A stretch of 64,000 bases of DNA from Opeltia flavorubescens (lineage: Eukaryota; Ascomycota; Lecanoromycetes; Teloschistales; Teloschistaceae). A model generated the notes under the pieces. It was given only the letters and a program-made list of their open reading frames with translations. It was not told where the DNA came from and did not search any database. Made by a program: the position numbers and the translations under genes. The stretch lies in assembly GCA_000442125.1 (NCBI GenBank), contig KE546972.1, positions 1,448,022-1,512,021 on the forward strand, in the 5' to 3' direction. Shown piece after piece: positions 1 through 12,403 of this stretch (position 1 is its first letter; every line of letters begins with the position of its first letter).

Positions 1-240
1 CCTAAACAAAAAAACAATAATAAAATACTCAAACCCCATAGCCTTCCCCTTTTCTTTCTCCGATCCCAAATTCCATCTGCATTCCATCGCAAGGCCTGAT
101 TCCCAATACTTTTACACACCTATCCTTATTCCTACACTCCTCTTTCTGATCTCCAATCCATCCGACAGCTAATACAGCCCCTGCATCATAACACAACCAT
201 CCAAATTAAAAAAATTCACAACTCCATAAACCCCTCCACT

Positions 241-438
241 CTACTTGAACATCCTCATATCCGCAGCTTTATATTCCTCATCCACAGCTTTATATCCCTC
301 ATCCGCAGCTTTATACTCCTCATCCAATCTCCTCATCTGCGCTCTATAACATCGCTGCTGGTATCTGGAGATGGCGATATTTATCGCAAATGGTGCGACT
401 ATCGAGATAAGAGTTATTTTAGACACGTTGTTTAACAT
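241..438 (-). CDS. Small hypothetical protein with heptapeptide repeats
   Basis: This is a 65-residue ORF of unknown function. Residues about 8-24 are hydrophobic and could be a membrane segment or signal anchor. The C-terminal half holds three near-identical 7-residue units of the type DEEYKAA/DEGYKAV, encoded by three 21-bp tandem repeats at 261-323. No family was recognised. The repeats keep the frame open, but chance could do the same at this length. There is no neighbour within 700 bp to give context. Confidence 0.3.
   Translation of the reverse strand: MLNNVSKITLISIVAPFAINIAISRYQQRCYRAQMRRLDEEYKAADEGYKAVDEEYKAADMRMFK
261..323. repeat. Three 21-bp tandem repeats
   Basis: Three adjoining 21-bp units (261-281, 282-302, 303-323) share the core CAGCTTTATA followed by CCTCAT, with only a few substitutions between copies. 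A partial unit follows. On the minus strand they encode Lys/Glu/Tyr-rich heptads in the small ORF at 241-438. Confidence 0.8.
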
Positions 439-1231
439 ATGGTGTATTTCTTGTTTGGGGGGGACTTACTGTAAACGAACAACGGGTGGCTGTAGCATTT
501 CCCTAGGGTTTTGAGTAGGGGGGACATTTCTTTTGTGGGAATAGCCAAGGTAGAGTTTGCCCTTTGTAGTTGAATCTATTTCAAGATTTTGAAAGACTGA
601 GTGAGGTGTACAACGAACGAAGATTTTTACTTGGTTCTAAAATAGAAAAAATCTCCTCCACGGGTTCCGTAGGGTCGAATCCACGGGTCGGAACGAGCAA
701 TTTGTTTCGATATTCTATCATTTTCCAACTTCCTTTACCTCTATCATTGCACACATCTCTGGCTCTAGAGCCATCCTCCCAATCTCAGGAATGAGGTCTC
801 CATAACACTTAAGAGTAGGTAATCAAGACATATCTCGGAAATGACAACAGTAGAAAGGGAGGGGAATTTATACGCACACTCTGATAGAAACGCTGACAGA
901 GGTGAGAAAGAAAGGATGGAGGAGGTAATAATAGGAATGGCACCTAGGACGCGAACAAAGAGGAGAAATCCGGAAGTCTGTCTCAACTCAAATCGGAACG
1001 GCTTATTCTTCACGAGATTAGATTTCGTTGCCTTACTCGTCGGCTGATCTCGTCCCCACAACATTGATTAACCCATCCATTCCATTACCTATTTTCTCAA
1101 TTAGATCTCTCTCCTCGTAAGTCATCGTGAAATGATCCGGGGTATCAAACACCAAGAAAATTCCCCCAAAACGCCAGGCTGTCCTGTCCCCCAAACTCCC
1201 GTCAAACTTCCCAGTGAATGAACCTTTTTCA
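439..1231. other. Intergenic, no supported gene
   Basis: Short ORFs occur on both strands here, but none has a recognisable domain, and they overlap one another. The right end would carry the 3' untranslated region of the membrane-protein gene that stops at 1232. Confidence 0.5.
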
Positions 1232-2776
1232 TCAAAATAAATCATCCCTCCAATCCACGCGATCGCTAATCGTCAACACAACTTCCGTCTTCGCCCTTAT
1301 TCTCCCCAAAGGCACCTCAGCCTCACTGCTCTGATCTTCCAACTCCACCTCCTCCCTCTTACTCTTGCCACCACTACCCCTCTTCGGCTTCACCCCGCCG
1401 AAAACTTGGACTCTGTTACTCTGCCACGGATTCATCCCCGCACTGTCATCGTGAGAAGAAGAGAATTCGTTCAAGCGATTAAAGCTACCCTGTGTGCTGC
1501 CGGTGCGAGTTTGCTTCTTGTTGCTGCGCCAGGAGGTGAGGCTGTGGCGATTACTGGACAATATTTTCGGGCGGTAGGTATTGCGCCAGATGAGGCGGAC
1601 GAAGAGGGGGCGGAGGGAGGGGAGGCAGGCGCTGACGACGGCGATGGAGGGTTCGGCGGCGGTCCAGATGGCGGCGGGGACGTAGTTCCCTATGATGAAT
1701 GTTAGTAGCTGAATGGAATGGAGTGCCTGAAGCTGCTTTTACATGTGATATCAGATCGGTCGACTTCGGATAGGACGACAAGGCGGACGATACTGACAGC
1801 GCAGACACTGCGTGCTTGTTAGTTGATAGTCGTTTCCTTTATGAAGAAGCTAAGCTAACGTCAAGCCGACAGTAAAGATGGCGGTAAGTAGTAGTTTCTG
1901 AGGTGTACCGGTCCGTAGACTCCACAGGATTGGAATAGGCTGCGAACTTTTAGTGCATAGTCGCTGAATTCCAGGAATACGCGAGACTCCCTACCAAAGC
2001 AAGAAGGGCAAAGTCGGTAACCGTGTTGATCCCGCCACTGACCAGAAAATAGGTATCGACATCAATGCAACGACCACCAAGTTCATGACTGAGCTCTCCT
2101 GCCAAGGTTTCCCAGAATTTGTGAATCGGAACACACTGAAAGATGGATACGAGGATGCAGGACACTGTCAGAGCAACAACAAACACCAAGCATCCTTTGA
2201 GCACACGTCGGAATTGCACTATTGGGAAGATGCGGTACATGAAGCACAGTCTGTTGAGTGTGTGATCAGCGAGGATGCTCAAAATTTGTATCCGGGGAAT
2301 TGGTCTTACACCGAATACTTGACGCTTGCCATTCCAAGAGAGTACAGAAATTCGAAGGCGTAGAGGTATTTGAAGTATTCGAATAGCTGGGGGCCAGAGA
2401 TATCACTTATATGCTTTCCAAAGCCACGGCGGACACCTTTCATCGACATGAGTGGAACTCTGAGTTTGGCAAGTGATCCATGACATACCGAGCAGATTGA
2501 CAATATTCGGGCCCCAGGAAAAGACCTACATCCATCAGCTAAGAGTCCTTCACGGTTGTACTACTTTCTGAGCTGACCATTGCGACGACTACGACGTAAT
2601 CATCTACCTGCAGGAACGTCAGTAAGGGAAAAGTGCTGGTAGCGTCAACGATGTTGTACCCAAAGTCCGGCCCTCGACATCCGTCGTGACAGAAAGCGCA
2701 AGATCACAGCAACGGTTGGGAGAATGAGACAGATGACTGCCGCCGCGACGACATGACCAGAGCGATTTCCAGGCAT
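1232..2776 (-). CDS. Rhodopsin-fold integral membrane protein (SAT4/Pth11-like fungal family)
   Basis: This is a multipass membrane protein of the large fungal rhodopsin-domain family (PF20684), which includes Pth11-like receptors; ligands are mostly unknown. Eight exons were assembled by eye: 2660-2776, 2578-2607, 2489-2525, 2310-2436, 1995-2250, 1860-1939, 1743-1807 and 1232-1689. Phases agree at every junction and give 389 residues. Family landmarks appear in order: LILPTVAVILRF with SRRMSRAGLW, then DDYVVVVAMVFSWGPN, GFGKHISD, YRIFP, IFQCVPIHKFW, GRCIDVDTYFLVSGGINTV, and NYVPAAIWTAAEPSIAVV. A hydrophilic Ser/Lys-rich cytoplasmic tail of about 110 residues follows. The first ATG sits just before the first membrane helix, as is usual in this family. 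Intron positions and domain call are secure; the role is not. Confidence 0.88.
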
Positions 2777-4334
2777 CTTAGTATGTTTTATCGGATCCGT
2801 AGTTGCAGAGTTGACTGGAGATGCCGTGGTTGCGGGGCAAGCATCACGAGGGTGACGATCCGACAGCCAGCACCTTTACATTGCGAATCACGCCAGGATG
2901 AATGGCGATGAAGTTCGAGAATGAAGGAATTCTGAAGCAGAAAGGGCGCAAGGGCCATCGTCTTCTGTTGCGGGTGACCATGTTCATAATGTGTGTGAAC
3001 GCTACGCCGTTAACCCGCCTTCACAGACAACCTCTTCCAGAAGGGTTTGGATCTACTCCATGGCGGGTGCTATCAAGCGAAGAAGCCTGCTTCGGAACAA
3101 TAGCAAAACGGTACCGGTGCGATGTCCGTAACCACTAGTCTGTGGAGGTGCTGTCTCTCATTGGATATATTCCGGATCTGCAGTTCGGCCCCATGGCTAG
3201 TGACTTCCCCACGAGCCGCGCCGCGTGTGCCACGAATTAGATGCAGTCGCGAAAGTAGTGCCCAGCCTTTTAGTCTTTCTGAGACGGCCATAGTGTCGCA
3301 TGTCGGATGGTGATGGATTCTAGTGCATACCTCAATTCGGCAGGATGGCCCGTGCTTATTTGTTCCTTACATAGCAGTAGCCGTGAAATTCAATAGCTGT
3401 TATTAAGGACCCTTTGAAAGTTGATGTTGTTGGCGAAAGGCGTGATCGACGTTGGTCGTCGTCAAGAAAGGCTCTGATCGGGGTGGCCGATGCGGCGTCG
3501 CCCCGGACGGTTTCCCGATCTGACCGGGCTGACGGCAGTGATCGACAAGATCCCAATTCGACGATTATGATGGAAAACGTAATGGATTGCGGGTCCCGTA
3601 AGGTTTGAGCTGCTTCGTCAGAAAAACTCGGGTCCACCATCTATGCCAACTCAGTCCAACACCGTCTCTCTTGTTGCTCCGTCGTACGTAGTATTCATCT
3701 GACTGATCGGACGACATGCTGAATGAGGTTCATGGTCCTCTGCACTTCGCGGTCGCCCTCCACATTTCCATTTCGATCAATGCGGGAACTCTTTGTTCAG
3801 CATCAAACCATCTTCCTGAACCTTCACGACCTCCTCAGATCGTGAAGCCCCATCTGGAAGGTTGATTGGTTGACAAGTCCAAGGTTCTCTAGAAATCACA
3901 TTCGAAATGAACATCTTGGTGTAAAAGCTTCTCTGCCACGTTCTCTGTGCCACCCGATGATCTGACAGGGGCATCTTCTTCAGGCCTCTGGCTTGTACTG
4001 TTGACGGTAGTGCCGAACTGTAAAGTCTGGTTCTTTCTGTTGCTGAGTCGAGATAGCGAGTGTGAAGTAGACAACAAGCCTGCCATCGACATAGTAGACC
4101 GGAATGAATGGCTTGAATGTGCAATGACCGTGATCCTAAGATGTCTTGTTGATGTATAGGCTTATGAGTGGGCTTGACGACCAAAAAAATGTCGAGGCGG
4201 ATAACGGCTACCGAAAACGGTAGGGCTGAACAAATCACCTAGCGCAACCATGATTTCGTAAACATTGACATCTCGCTCGCGTCTTTTGCGACTGAACCGG
4301 CAGTGAGCCCTCAACAAGTACGAACATCGCCAAC
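2777..4334. other. Unassigned 1.6 kb between divergent genes
   Basis: This stretch separates the rhodopsin-fold gene (minus) from SMC2 (plus), so it must hold both promoters. It also contains modest ORFs, the longest being a 153-codon minus-strand frame at 3777-4238 with a competing minus frame at 3889-4092. I recognise no domain in any of them and could not join them through credible splice sites. A diverged or decayed gene on the minus strand at about 3350-4240 is possible. Confidence 0.4.
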
Positions 4335-7300
4335 ATGAGGGTCGTAGAGATCGTGATCGACGGTTTTAAGTCTTACGCAGTTCGGACGGTCATCAGTGGC
4401 TGGGATGAGAGCTTCAATTCCATCACCGGCCTGAACGGCAGTGGGAAATCCAACATTCTAGATTCAATATGTTTCGTCCTGGGTATCACAAGCATGAGCA
4501 CTGTGCGAGCGCAAAATATACAGGTACAAAATCCCGAAAGGTTGCATTGATGCCGCTTGCTAAACATGGATTCTTGTTCTAGGATCTCATCTACAAACGC
4601 GGCCAAGCAGGCGTTACAAAAGCCAGCGTAACCATCGTATTCGACAATCACGACAAGAAGAAATCGCCCATCGGATTTGAAGAATACGCGCAAATATCAG
4701 TCACCCGACAGATCGTCTTAGGCGGCACGAGCAAATACCTAATCAATGGCCACCGCGCACAACAACAGACAGTCCAGAACCTCTTCCAGTCCGTCCAGTT
4801 GAACATCAATAACCCCAATTTCCTCATCATGCAAGGGCGAATCACAAAAGTACTGAACATGAAACCTGTCGAGATATTATCCATGATCGAGGAAGCCGCC
4901 GGTACTAGGATGTTTGAGGATAGGAAGGAGAAGGCGCATAAAACGATGACGAAGAAGGAAATGAAGGTCCAGGAAATCACGGAACTATTGCGGGAGGAGA
5001 TAGAGCCCAAGCTTGATAAATTGCGGACTGAAAAGAGGGCGTTCTTAGATTTCCAGCAGACGCAGAGTGACCTGGAACGTTTGACCCGGCTGGTCGTTGC
5101 GCATGACTATGTCAGGAACAAAGAGAAGCTGAAGCACTCGGCGAATGATCTAGAAGCAAAGAAGCAAAAAGCACTCGACCTTGAAGAATCCGCGAAGCGA
5201 CTAAAGAGTGAGATCGGGCATCTCGAGGAAGATGCGAAAAAGGTGCGGGCTGCCAGGGATAAAGAAATGAGAAAAGGGGGCAAATTCCAGGCACTGGAGG
5301 AAGAAGTTACGGCTCAATCGCACGAAGCGGTCCGTCTGGCTACACTATTCGACTTGAAGCAAGCAAGCATGAACGATGAGACACAGCGACGAAAAAATGT
5401 ACAAAAGTCGGTGACAGAATTGGAGGCGCAGTTGAAAGAGAAAAACAAGACACTTGAAAAGATCCAGATGAAGTATGATGCAGCTAAAGCCGACCTAGAC
5501 AAGCAGACAGCAGAGGTTGAGAAGAAGGAAGAGCTGCTTCAGACTTTACAAACGGGTGTTGCATCGAAGGAAGGCCAAGAAAGCGGATATCAGGGCCAGC
5601 TGCAGGATGCCAGGAACCGAGTGAGTGCAGCAAGTACAGAACAGGAACAAGCCAATCTCAAAATCAAGAACCTGGAGAAGCGAGTCAAGGAGGATGAGCC
5701 GCGAGCGAAGAAAGCCAAGGAGCAAAATTCCAGTCTGCTGAAAGACCTTGAATCTTTGCGAGCTCATGCGAAGAAGCTGGAAGCAGAATTGAGCAAGCTT
5801 GGATTTGAGCCTGGTAGAGAGGAGGCAATGCACCAACAGGAAGCAGATCTACAGAGACAAGTCCGAGCTCTTCGTGAGCAGGCCGAGAGCATGAAGCGGA
5901 AAGTTTCGAATATCGACTTCAGCTACAGCGATCCTGTACCCAATTTTAATAGGTCGAAAGTCAAAGGTCTGGTGGCTCAGCTCTTCACTCTGGACAAGGA
6001 CAAGACTCAAGCTGGAACGGCACTTGAGATATGTGCTGGTGGTCGGCTATACAACGTCGTCGTAGACTCCGCCGAGACAGGAACCCAACTATTGCAGAAT
6101 GGGAAGCTGAAGAAACGTGTAACCATCATCCCTCTCAATAAAATTGCAGCGCTCAAAGCTTCTGCAGAAAAGATCGGTGCTGCACAGAAATTGGCTCCTG
6201 GGAAAGTAGATCTCGCGCTTTCTCTGATTGGCTATGAGGATCAGATTGCTGCTGCAATGGAGTACGTCTTTGGATCTACCTTAGTCTGTCAAGACGCAGA
6301 AACCGCAAAAAAGGTGACCTTCGACCCGTCGGTGCGGATGAAGAGCGTGACTTTGGAAGGAGACGTCTATGATCCTTCGGGAACCTTATCAGGAGGCAGC
6401 TCTCCCAATTCAAGCGGAGTGCTTGTAACGTTGCAGAAGCTCAACGCGATCACGACAGAACTCACAGCGAGAGAGAATGATCTGACGGCGTTACAAGCTT
6501 CCATGGCAAAGGAGAAGAAGAAGCTTGAATCGGCGCGGAAAGTCAAACAAGAGTTAGATCTCAAGTCGCATGAAATCAAGCTAGCAGAAGAACAGATTAA
6601 TGGAAATTCGTCATCATCAGTAAGAGAGTCTCACCCCTACACCTGGATAGATGCTGACTAGATCAGATTATCCAAGCAGTCGACGAGATGAAGGCTAGCA
6701 TTGACCAGCTCAAGAAGGACATTGCCGATGCCAAGGCTCGACAGAACGAGGCTTCGAAGGACATCAAGCGTGTCGAAAAAGATATGAACGATTTTTCAAA
6801 TAACAAAGATTCCAAGCTTGCCGAATTGCAGGACACTGTAGCTTCTTTGAAGAAAGCTCTGACGAAGAACTCGATATCTGTAAAGACCTTGCAGAAGGAA
6901 CTCCAATCAGCCAGGCTCGAAGCAGAGCAAGCTGGTGCAGACCTTGGTGCTGCCCAAGATCAATTTGAGGAGATTGACAACGCGCTGAAAGTGCAAGATG
7001 CCGAGATCAATGAGCTGAAGAATGAGCAAAGTCAAGCTAAAGTAGGTAAACCAACGCTGCCACTTCAATTAACTTCTAATCACGGTCTTAGGATGCCCAT
7101 GATATGGCTCAAGCACGGCTTGACGATGAGCGGGCAAAACTCACAGGTTTTGACGAGGAGCTGAAAGCTCTCGAGGATGCTTCAAGGTCGAAATCTTCAA
7201 GAATTACCGAGGAAGGCCTCGAAATGCAGAAGCTTTCCCATCAAGTTGAAAAGTCTCAAAAGGAGCAACAGGTCGCTACACAGTCATTGAAGCAGATGGA

Positions 7301-8097
7301 AAGTGAGCACGACTGGATAGTAGATGAGAAGGAAAGCTTCGGTCGATCTAACACGCCCTATGATTTCCACGGCCAGAATATTGCCGAGTGCAAATCGTCA
7401 TTACGAAACCTGACAGAGCGGTTCCAGGGGATGAAGAAAAAGATTAACCCGAAGGTGATGAACATGATCGACAGCGTAGAAAAGAAAGAAGCAGCACTGA
7501 AGAACATGATGAAGACAGTCATCCGCGACAAGCGGAAAATCGAAGAGACGATCGCTAGTCTTGACGAATATAAAAAAGAAGCTCTTCGAAAGACTTGGAC
7601 CAAGGTGAATGGCGATTTCGGGCAGATATTTGCGGAATTATTGCCCGGAAGCTTTGCCAAATTAGATCCACCAGAAGGGAAACAGATCTCGGACGGATTG
7701 GAGGTGAAGGTCAGTCTGGGTAAGGTTTGGAAGCAGAGTCTGACGGAGTTGAGCGGTGGACAACGGTATGTCACCCTACTATCGTCGCTATCCCTAGTCT
7801 TGGACATTGCGCTGATCCTCATCTGACTGTAGCTCTCTCATCGCAATTTCCCTCATCATGGCTCTCCTACAGTTCAAACCTGCTCCAATGTACATCCTCG
7901 ATGAAGTGGACGCAGCGCTGGATCTGTCGCATACGCAGAACATTGGACGGCTGATTAAGACAAGGTTCAAAGGGTCGCAATTCATCGTGGTGAGTTTGAA
8001 GGATGGTATGTTTCAGAATGCGAACCGGATATTCAGGACGAGATTCAGCGAGGGGACCAGTGTGGTCCAAGCATTGACCCCGGCGGATTTGAGATAA
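4335..8097 (+). CDS. SMC2: Condensin subunit SMC2 (structural maintenance of chromosomes 2)
   Basis: SMC2 is an ATPase arm of condensin. It pairs with SMC4 and compacts chromosomes in mitosis. The five exons are 4335-4523, 4583-6619, 6667-7041, 7092-7765 and 7833-8097, with consistent phases, giving 1179 residues, the usual family length. The N-terminal head has Walker [10 protein letters not shown] (residues 32-40). A long coiled coil follows, then the hinge at about 520-670 (with [13 protein letters not shown]), and a second coiled coil. The C-terminal head has signature LSGGQR (about 1086) and Walker [10 protein letters not shown] (about 1112). The string [14 protein letters not shown] at the start and the DLSHTQNIG stretch near the end are typical of SMC2 rather than SMC1, 3 or 4. 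The last intron cuts the signature motif right after LSGGQ. The gene looks intact. Confidence 0.97.
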
Positions 8098-8726
8098 TCA
8101 ATGGGTGTGCGGCGGGATCTGTTTGGGTACAGCATGGTGTTGGAGGAGTTTTTGAGCAGAGGTACGAGAGAGGTCGGGCGGCAATTTGAATTTGGATGGG
8201 CGTAACATGGTTTGATATGGACGTTTGACATGGTTCCATGTGAGGGATTTGCAGTCGGTATGAATATAAGCGCATGAGCTAGGCAGGGTGTATGAAAATT
8301 CTTTTTATTTCACACCCCAGGGGTTATTCGTAACGACTTTGATATTGGTCAGAAACCCGTCACTAGGGGAAGAGTGAGCCTACAGCATAGTCACTCTCTG
8401 TAAACGCTGTCGTGATTGTTACAAAATTTTGCACCGGGTAAGTGATCGCCCGCTTAGCATCCTGCATACCAAGTACTGACGAGGATGCGATAAGATAACG
8501 CCATGATCTGAAACATGAGAGTCTGGACATAAAAATTATCGTCAATATCATAGCATCTTCTTTCAGTCCATACATCTTTTTTCTGCCCTTCATCCTTTAC
8601 CACCAGATACTTTACTCACTGTACGACCTGCTGCCCACGAAACTTCGCATGTCTTATCTTGTGGAAACCGAGAATTGATCACTCATCCTGCCATTACGGC
8701 TAAAACCATCCCCATCGCCCTCTCCC
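8098..8726. other. Intergenic between SMC2 and the CUE-domain gene
   Basis: This is a tandem plus-strand spacer of 0.63 kb. It would hold the SMC2 3' untranslated region and the promoter of the next gene. The last 60 bp before the ATG at 8727 are C-rich. No ORF of note or repeat was seen. Confidence 0.6.
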
Positions 8727-9462
8727 ATGGCAGACCAAACACTCAACATACCCTCTCTCGTCGTAGCAGCCGTCATCGTCTTCTTCTCCGTCCGCTACTT
8801 TTTCTTCTCATCCCCTTCCTCCTCCACGGAAGCTGTTCGGGACCGCAACACCGCAAACCCAGCACATATCGAACAAATCGCCCAGATGTTTCCACAATTG
8901 AATAGAAGGGATATACAATGGGATTTACAACGCAACGGAGGAAGTGTGCAAGCGACGACGGAAAGGGTGTTGAGTGGGAGGGGTCTGGAAAGGGCACGTC
9001 CAATATTATCTCATTCGCTGATACCAAACGTTGAGCACAAATAATGAAGTCCCCGCAATGTCCTCTCCTCACGCGTAGCACATCATTTTCTAAGAAAGTA
9101 TCTTCAACTAACTAATTAACCTCTGTTGTATCTAGCCCCCACCTTCCTTCCAACCCGTCCAACCCCCTCCCTCCACTTCCTCTTCATCAACCACACCCGC
9201 CGCCCCTCCACCGCCGAGAAATTCCCACCCCGATCTCATTACGAGGTACAAGCTTGAATCAAGACTCTCTCAGCAGGCGGAAACTTCTCAGATAGAAGAA
9301 AGAGAAGAGGAGGAACATCAGAAGCCTAATCTTCCGGAATGGGGGAAAACGAAAGCGGAAAGGCAGGCTTTGCTGCAGAAACGGAAGGATGAGATGGTTT
9401 TGGCGGCGAGGAGGAGGTTTGAGGAGAAAGAGAGGGAGAGGGAGAGAGTTGGGGGGAAGTAG
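8727..9462 (+). CDS. CUE1: CUE-domain ER membrane protein, Cue1-like
   Basis: Yeast Cue1 anchors the E2 Ubc7 at the ER for ER-associated degradation. Here a membrane segment (residues about 10-28, SLVVAAVIVFFSVRYFFF) is followed by a CUE domain at about 48-88, with hallmark MFPQL and a closing SVQATTERVL. A proline-rich linker and a basic C-terminal part with EWGKTKAERQALLQKRK follow; this resembles the Ubc7-binding region. The exons are 8727-8993 and 9136-9462, giving 197 residues. The only junction that keeps the reading frame uses a GC donor (AGG|GCACGT) with a TAG acceptor, so this is a probable GC-AG intron; a GT donor 4 nt downstream breaks the frame. Exon 2 runs from C-rich to G-rich. 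Confidence 0.85.
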
Positions 9463-10202
9463 GTGGGGTTTTTGGGGTTATGTGGTGGAAGGGGAAGTAA
9501 ATTCTTTGTTTGAGCTTTGGAGATATGGGCGTTGGAAGAGTATGGAATTGGGGAGTAGTTCGGCTGTGATGGAAGGTCAAGTGAGGGGGGGCTGTATAGC
9601 GATAAACGTCACCTTTCCCCCTTTGAGGCTGTCACATTGGAGATACATACGTATAGGATCAGTCGCATCATCGACGTGTCAGAAGTCGAAAACTAAGTCG
9701 GTTCTCGGCAGAACATGCTTTAGGAATCTCAGGCAGTGCAAGTGAACAAGAGGGTGGGAATGAATATTTTCTACGACGATGCTGAGTGGATGCCTTTCCA
9801 CTGAACCACTACTATGCTGATGGTAGCGAGGCTGGCTGAACCTTGGAGATTATTCGGAGTAAGACTCACATCAACCACGGGGACCCTTGGAACAGTTGTG
9901 TCGGTGTTTCAGGAAACCGGGGTTGATTTCATCAATACCTCTTTTTCTGTCCAAGGAGTTAATGCATTTCAAAGAGCTTGCATTTTTGAAGTCCTATATC
10001 TTTTGAGGGTTTTCATCTGATTTATGATCAAGCCGGAGCAGTCATTTCTCATGAAATATGGACACTATTCTTTATGCCTAATTCCTAAACTTCAATTACA
10101 CATCGCAGAATGTTTTGCATCATCATCATAAGTCATTTAATCCTTACACATCACGCAAGATACCTCCCTTCGTCCTGAATAATCTTTACACTACACCACG
10201 TA
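9463..10202. other. Intergenic between convergent genes
   Basis: The CUE1-like gene and the metallo-beta-lactamase gene converge here, so the stretch should hold two 3' untranslated regions. G-rich sequence continues to about 9600. A 68-codon plus-strand ORF at 9814-10020 has no recognisable feature and is probably chance. Confidence 0.6.
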
Positions 10203-11966
10203 CTACCCCTTAACCTCAAACTTATACTCGTCCTTCCGATCCAGATAAACAACCTTATCCCCCAACCCCGCCTCCTCCATCTTCTTCTTAAAATCATCAA
10301 GTGGCGACAGAAAGACGTCGTAATCACTACACATCACATCCCCAAGATCAATCAGCAAAAAATTCTTCTCTCTCTTCTCTTCCCCGCGTACTCTCCCCGT
10401 ACCCTACTCTCCCTCCCTATAGAAAAAAAACACCATAAAGATTGAAAAAGAATATAATATACGTACTCATAATGCACCGGTATGGTTAAATCCGGATTTA
10501 TCAATTGCACCAGCTTCAACCCTTGTTCCGCATCCATCGTCACCATCAATAGCGGTACGGAGGGGGAGGGGATTGTAGTTCCGCCGAGGTGGATGAGCAT
10601 GAGGTCTATGTTTTGGTTTGCGTATCGGTGGGGGATTTCTTTGAGGTCGTCGACGAGGAGGGTGTCGCCTGAGATGTAGATCCTGTGGGGTTGGGGTTGT
10701 TAACGTATTCGTTTTAGGGATAGGTAAGGGGATGAGCAAGTCACGTACCGATATCCGCATTTGAATTGTTCTTTTTCTGCTTCTTCGTTCTTGTAGCCTA
10801 ATTCGATCATCCAACCGTTTGTCGGTGGGACCTGTCCGCAGCAACATTATCAGTAATCACAACGCAAACCTTGCCCCTCCCAACCAGCCGTTCCAACTAT
10901 CTATATTTTCGAAACAGTAAAAGGGGGTGAAAATCAACTCACAGCATTCATCAAATCATTCAACGTCCCCAACACACCCGGAGGGACATGTTTCCCCGGC
11001 ATCCCAGTAACCTTGATCGCCGGCTGCTTCTTCGCACCCTTCCCATCTCCACCTTCAACATCCACGAGCATATCCTCAAAGAAATCCAGATCGTGCACCG
11101 CGGTGAATGCTTCTCCATCTTCACCCTTTTTGCTGGTGAGATGCTCCTTGGCGTGTGGAGTGGTGATGATGGGAAGGTCGCGCCGAAGGGAGGCTTCGAC
11201 TTTTTGGTCGAAGTGATCGCTGGTAATTTAGGAGGGAGGAGTTAGTTCACTGGGAACTGGGGGTGAAGTTGTGCGAACGAAGAGAAACGGGGTGTGAACG
11301 GGGAAGGTATGATATTGAATTCTATTGCCACCAATGCACTCTTTGGGTTTCGGGAGGAAAGGGGAAGGAAGAAGAAAGAGAAAAACAACTTACGCGTGAT
11401 AGTGAGACAAGCAAACAAGGTCGATACGTGGGAGATCATGAAGATCAATTGCCGGGTTGGTGAGCCGTGTCCCTGTCACCTTATTCCAAGAGTATAAGAA
11501 CGACAATAACGAGAAGTGAAACGCAGAGGCAGAACACTTACTCCAGGTCCAAGATGCACATGATCGCCCGCGTGGAGGAAATTCTGTTCAGACCTTAGTC
11601 AAGACTACCAACACTGAGAAGGAACACGAAGGAAGACCAATATGTATAAAGGAATAAGAAGAATTACCGGATCAGTCATAACCCTCACCCCTTCCCATTC
11701 CCTACCACACACAGAGACATAATCTCAGCCCCCTTATGGATCAAGAAAGGGAAAAAGGTTTAGAATCATGAAACACACAATATAACCGTCGCCGTCCCCA
11801 CGAATAACAATTTCGCATTTTCATCTCCCTGCCCACCTGCAGTATCCTTACTAGGATTAACTCGTGACTCCTTCGCATCCGGCAGCGAAGATGCCAAAGC
11901 TTTCCCCTGGGGATAATCGCGTGTAGCGGGGATTTCGGAGCTGGGGTTGATGGTGAGGGTTTTCAT
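10203..11966 (-). CDS. Metallo-beta-lactamase-fold hydrolase (UlaG-like)
   Basis: This is a predicted metal-dependent hydrolase of the metallo-beta-lactamase superfamily (Lactonase_B_2 / UlaG-like); the substrate is unknown. The N-terminus at 11966 starts MKTLTINPSSEIPATRDYP. Core strands follow: AKLLFVGTATVIL, then EWEGVRVMTDPNFLHAGDH, and DLVCLSHYHADHFD with the metal-binding HxHxDH. Later come GYRIYISGDTLLVDDL (metal-bridging Asp) and LMLIHLGGTTIP, with a terminal metal-ligand His in IPVHY. At least seven exons are needed; one intron splits the HYHA|DHFD motif. The tail ends KDEYKFEVKG. Several exons show C-rich then G-rich plus-strand composition. Exact borders of the inner introns are by eye only. 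Family call is firm, function open. Confidence 0.88.
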
Positions 11967-12403
11967 CTTGGTTTATTCTTCTGATCTCCTCTAATGGGTA
12001 GATCGGTGGTAGAAGGATTTTGATAGGCTATGAATCTAATCTGATCTATGAAATAGTACGTATGGGGTAATTGAGTATCAATGAATTCGATGGAGATGAT
12101 TATGGAACGGCGCTGCGTCACGATGACGACATCTGTACATGGTTTGTAGACCCTGCGTAGAAGTAGTAGTACCCGTACCAAGATAGGGATTCAGGAGAAT
12201 ATCGTAAAACCTGTAGTGCCCTCCGTCCCATAAAGCTCAGCGGTATCTGTTTGCAGTGGAAAAGGAGGTCGAATTGAATTTCTTGTTATACTACCAGGCT
12301 TAAGGCAGAGGGAAATGACTCCCCTGCGAATATGTACATACCAAATGTTTGCTATACAATTACAAGTCTGAGCCGAACCGACTCACCATTTCAAAGAAGC
12401 CCT
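11967..12403. other. Promoter region of the metallo-beta-lactamase gene
   Basis: A 0.44-kb spacer between two minus-strand genes. It would contain the 3' end of the kinase transcript and the promoter of the hydrolase. No repeat or coding sequence was recognised. Confidence 0.5.

Noticed and set aside
1-40. CCTAAAC at the left end as a telomere repeat
   Set aside because: Only one partial unit; no tandem CCCTAA array follows.
660-700. B-box-like GGGTCGAATCC suggesting a tRNA gene
   Set aside because: No matching A box, acceptor stem or T-arm stem could be drawn around it.
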